From positions 617,501 to 681,500 of the forward strand of contig JAODUP010000330.1 in assembly GCA_025642065.1 (NCBI GenBank): 64,000 nt of DNA. The letters run 5' to 3'. Under the pieces are notes generated by a model that saw only the letters and a program-made list of their open reading frames with translations, searched no databases and was not told the origin of the DNA. The position numbers and the translations under genes were made by a program. How positions within the stretch are numbered: position 1 is the first letter of the stretch; each line of letters starts with the position of its first letter. Positions 60,891 through 64,000 of the stretch are shown in pieces. The stretch is from Paralvinella palmiformis. Taxonomy: Eukaryota; Annelida; Polychaeta; Terebellida; Alvinellidae.

Positions 60891-60947
60891 AATTATAACC
60901 CTCTCTCTGAGCTCAATCAATTGAAGAAGGAAATTAACGACCAATGA
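60891..60947 (+). CDS. Possible alternative terminal exon of the CCHCR1-like gene
   Basis: After an ATCCGTAG acceptor the in-frame reading is NYNPLSELNQLKKEINDQ then TGA, with AATAAA at 60965-60970. The coiled-coil flavour resembles what follows in human (VKQLKGQVASLQ). However, the intron would be only 70 nt and the product would be half length. It may be chance, an early-ending isoform or a decayed exon. Confidence 0.25.
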   Translation, partial: NYNPLSELNQLKKEINDQ

Positions 60948-61115
60948 ACGCCATGAAGCCAACAAATAAAACTATTACGTTTTGGTAGATTTAAAAAATA
61001 TGATTTGCTGAAAAGCATAAGGACATTTAATGCAGACTCTATTCGATTATTGTTGTCATTGATAAGCCATCTTCTCTTTAAGACATGTTCGTATGGGTTC
61101 TCTCCGTGGATAACC

Positions 61116-61380
61116 GCCTCTTTGGCCACATAGGTAGAGCGTGAGACTATTTACCTATGGCTATGGTCATTCTGTGGTCACAGGTTCTCGCCTCGGCCGT
61201 GGCACTATAGTAGGAGGAGTTTTTCATCCAGCCAGGCAACTGGCAAGGTTTTCTCCACCGAATATGCCATATATTCTAAATTTATTTTCAATTACTCTCC
61301 CTGGGGAAGCTATAAATTACAGACCATATTCGTCTTCCTCATTTGAGTTTGCCAGCTACGTTAAAAACTGCCATTTTGGC

Positions 61381-61426
<46 letters not shown>
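61116..61426 (+). repeat. SINE family D copy with a long ATT tail
   Basis: GCCTCTTTGGCCACATAGGT then AGAGCGTGAG, the body CCAGGCAACTGGCAAGG, TATAAATTACAGACCATATT, and about 14 ATT units. Same family as 40788-41009 but with extra internal sequence. Confidence 0.75.
61383..61426. repeat. ATT microsatellite (SINE D tail)
   Basis: About 14 ATT units forming the tail of the SINE that starts at 61116. Confidence 0.95.
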
Positions 61427-62501
61427 ACATGTTTTGTGTGAACCCTCAGTTTTGTTTATCTATTCCCATCTTTGTTGAATATTATATCAGTGTTATGTAT
61501 GGAAGCATAAGACTTTTCCTTAAATAATAGTATGTGATAATATGTGATCTTGAGGTAGCCAATCCTGTAAAATAACTGCCATTTCAGCCATTATTCTATT
61601 TTGGCCTGTACAGCGGCAAAACCACCTCACAGCAATTTAGACAGTCTTCTGCAAAAGAGTGTTAGGCCATCCTATTGTGTTTGTAAAGTACTCGGTGTAT
61701 GTTGTCTATTAAGCAATTTCAAGTACTCGTTCATTTCAAGTAGTCATTCAACGGATTACATTAAATGGTATAACATCAATGTAAATAATTTGTTTTTAAC
61801 ATGACAGTTAATTAATGGTGTTAATACGTCTGTGCAAAAACAATCTTGCCAACCGTGGTATGTTTTACATCTTTGTCATTATTATGTGCTAATAATGTTC
61901 ACAAGTGAAAATTAATGTGGATTATTTTTTTATTGTCATGATTTGTATCATCTAAATATAGTTCTAGTTCAGTAATCACTTTAAAAGTCTAATTCTGACT
62001 CCAGTCCTTATCTTTGCACGTAATGAAGCCAAAAATAAATTAACAACCACACAGTTGTTAATTTATTTTAATCAAACAGTGCAAAACTAAGAAGAGTTAT
62101 GTTGGGGTGGTCCTTATATGGTAGGAAAATTTATTTTTTTGATTTTTCAAACTCTCACCCCTTAAATGTGTTTGACTTGACCAAAAACTGTAGTAAGCCA
62201 AATTATGAAGAATTTGAACAATATCTAGAGGTAGCTCAAGGCCTTTGAAATTTACTAAAATAGGTATATTCCGTGTAATTTATAATATATAAAAGTATTT
62301 ATTCACATTCAGCATGTTTAATCTGAACATTAGTGGACAGTGGTGGTAGCATGATACATACATACAGACAATTAAAACAGTTACATCATTAAATCATTAA
62401 AACAAACAAGTACAACTCCTTACATATTGATTGAATGCTGAGTCAATATTACTGTCCGTCATTGAGATGATGATCATATGATTCAGAAGTGTCACTAGTT
62501 A

Positions 62502-63660
62502 TTAGTAGTTAAGGTGCTCTTTTTGGGCATCCGGGTGTCTGTGGTCCTGAACTACTTGGAGTAGGTGCTGCTTTTGTTCTTCATCATTTGTCAGCAAGGA
62601 GTTGTATTCCTCGATGAGAGCCACACCCCTCTCGGCTGTGTCGTTAACGACTTTCAAGCTTCGCGTGATTTCAAGTGCTCTCTTGTAGTCATCTCGGGAA
62701 TTCCACGTATCATGATCCGCCTGGAGGAAATCTGTTGTTATGTCAAGACATCGGCAGAAGTTCATGGTGTTTGTGGTCATAAAATTGGTTAAAGACATAT
62801 CCTTGATTGAGTTGGTTACGATTTTGATGCGTTTTGGTGGATTTTCGATTCCTTCGACTTCAGAAACATACAATGCTTTTGCCATCCAGCGAGCATGGTG
62901 TATTGCTCCTGGTGCCATGAAGTGTATGCCACGTTGAGGAGTACCACCCAGAAATATGATTACAAGTTCTAAGAGTTCTCTGTAGTCATCTCGAGCCTGG
63001 AATGTTTGAAGCTGCTTCAGAGCAAAGTCAATTGCTTCATCTTTGACATCTGCAATTGAGTTTAGTGTGTCATCAGCAACTACTGCTGGTTTGAAGTCTG
63101 ATCAGTCAATGTATTCTCAGTGCTTCTGTAATCACTTGAAGATTTGAACATCAGGACCAGAGGTCGCCCCATACATGTAATGAATACACAGGCAAGAACG
63201 AGTTCTAGTATATGATGCCGACAAGCCAAATATAGCAGATTAGGGCCCAATTTTGCTTCCAGTAATGGACATGCGCCATTGGGTTAAACTTGCTCTTTAG
63301 CTGCTGGGAAATATCCTGACAAAGCTCTTGGCGTTCGCGGCAGATTGATGATCTGTTGATTGAGTAATCGTTAACATCATTTCCAAGGCTCCTGGCGGTA
63401 GCTGCAAGCATAAAAGTTGCTTTGCAGTCAGACAGCTTTGTCCTATCCATTGTAGCAGCCAGCTCAGAGCTTATGATACTTTTTCTAGCCCTCTTTCTAT
63501 GCTTAGGCATAGAAGTTGAAGGTTCTTCTGACTGGTTTCCTCTGAACGGCACGAAATCATCATCTGTATCCGCCTGTCTCCGTATTGTCAGCACTGTCTG
63601 CAGAAACACATAGTTCAACGGTTTCATTCATGGAGTGCTCTTCCTGCTGAGCCTATTGTA
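62502..63660 (-). pseudogene. Broken, internally deleted transposon-like gene
   Basis: The N-terminal block (63627-63240) has HRKRARKSIISSELAATMDR then TKLSDCKATFMLAATARSLG. A C-terminal block (about 63100-62502) has DDYRELLELVIIFLGGTPQR, then GAIHHARWMAKALY and VVNDTAERGVALIEEYNSLL. Between them only ACRHHILELVLACVF survives in another frame near 63190-63230, and a stop follows near 63137. I recall this arrangement from a repetitive, uncharacterised invertebrate protein family in which a sizeable core, including a conserved Cys-Phe-Asp-Thr stretch, separates the first two blocks; that core is missing here. Family placement is from memory and moderate. The copy cannot make a full-length product. 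Confidence 0.6.
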
Positions 63661-64000
63661 AGCATTTTCTTTCTTTTTTAATTTTTTATATTTTCTACAC
63701 TGACAAATTGTGTCCACAATGATTCAATGAATTTTGAAGTGTTGCTGCTCTCACAAACATGTCAGAACTGATACTGAAATTTCTATGATATTGATAGAAA
63801 TACCGGATTTAGGGGCTGATATCATCATTGAAAATATAAGTTTATTTATTCTGTGGCCCATGAGTAAAACCACCCACCACATGCAAGTAACATTCCAATG
63901 ATCAATATTGACTGATTAGAACTATTAATGAAGTGAATGAATACACAACTTGATGATATACACAATATACATAATGTGCTAATATGCAATTTTTCGCGTA

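Larger units (their letters stand above)
60948..64000. other. 3' end of window: no further CCHCR1-like exons recognised
   Basis: Apart from the SINE D copy and the broken transposon-like gene, I find no plus-strand exon continuing the coiled-coil protein. If the gene is intact this is intron, and the remaining exons are beyond 64000. Confidence 0.5.

Overview
The window reads as nuclear DNA of an invertebrate animal, most likely a mollusc and probably a gastropod. The genes are split by GT-AG introns of up to several kilobases. Non-coding DNA is AT-rich and full of simple repeats (TA, CA, TTA). The repeat load is heavy: tRNA-headed SINEs, small DNA transposons and decayed APE-type non-LTR retrotransposons. 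The phylum is an inference from repeat style and protein similarity and was not tested. I see no operon, CRISPR array, phage, rRNA gene or other prokaryote-like system.

Three host genes can be read. SURF4 (+, coding 7089-15277, 4 exons, 270 aa, complete) encodes the ER-to-Golgi cargo receptor. DHX35 (-, coding 24503-20973, 2 exons, 697 aa, complete) encodes a DEAH-box RNA helicase of the spliceosome and is visibly GC-richer than its surroundings. The two genes are convergent. The 5' part of a CCHCR1-like coiled-coil gene (+, from about 45345 to at least 60820) runs through eight supported exons plus two uncertain ones; its 3' end is probably outside the window.

Layout. 1-7088: 5' flank of SURF4 with SINEs, a DNA element copy, simple repeats and a fold-back element. 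7089-17200: SURF4 with a repeat-filled first intron and a long 3' UTR. 17200-20760: spacer. 20761-24503: DHX35. 24504-45344: a 21 kb gene-poor block with a hAT-like element holding a 94 bp tandem array, four sizeable non-LTR elements or remnants, smaller 3' remnants, SINEs and unassigned exon-like pieces near 43-44 kb. 45345-60820: CCHCR1-like exons with repeat-filled introns. 60821-64000: a SINE with a long ATT tail and a broken, internally deleted transposon-like gene on the minus strand.

The genes share no pathway I can see (secretion, splicing, centrosome or P-body). The most interesting material is in the repeats: nested elements, a tandem array built from an internally deleted SINE, a fold-back element, and a TTAA-flanked DNA element family. 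I found no convincing undescribed functional system.
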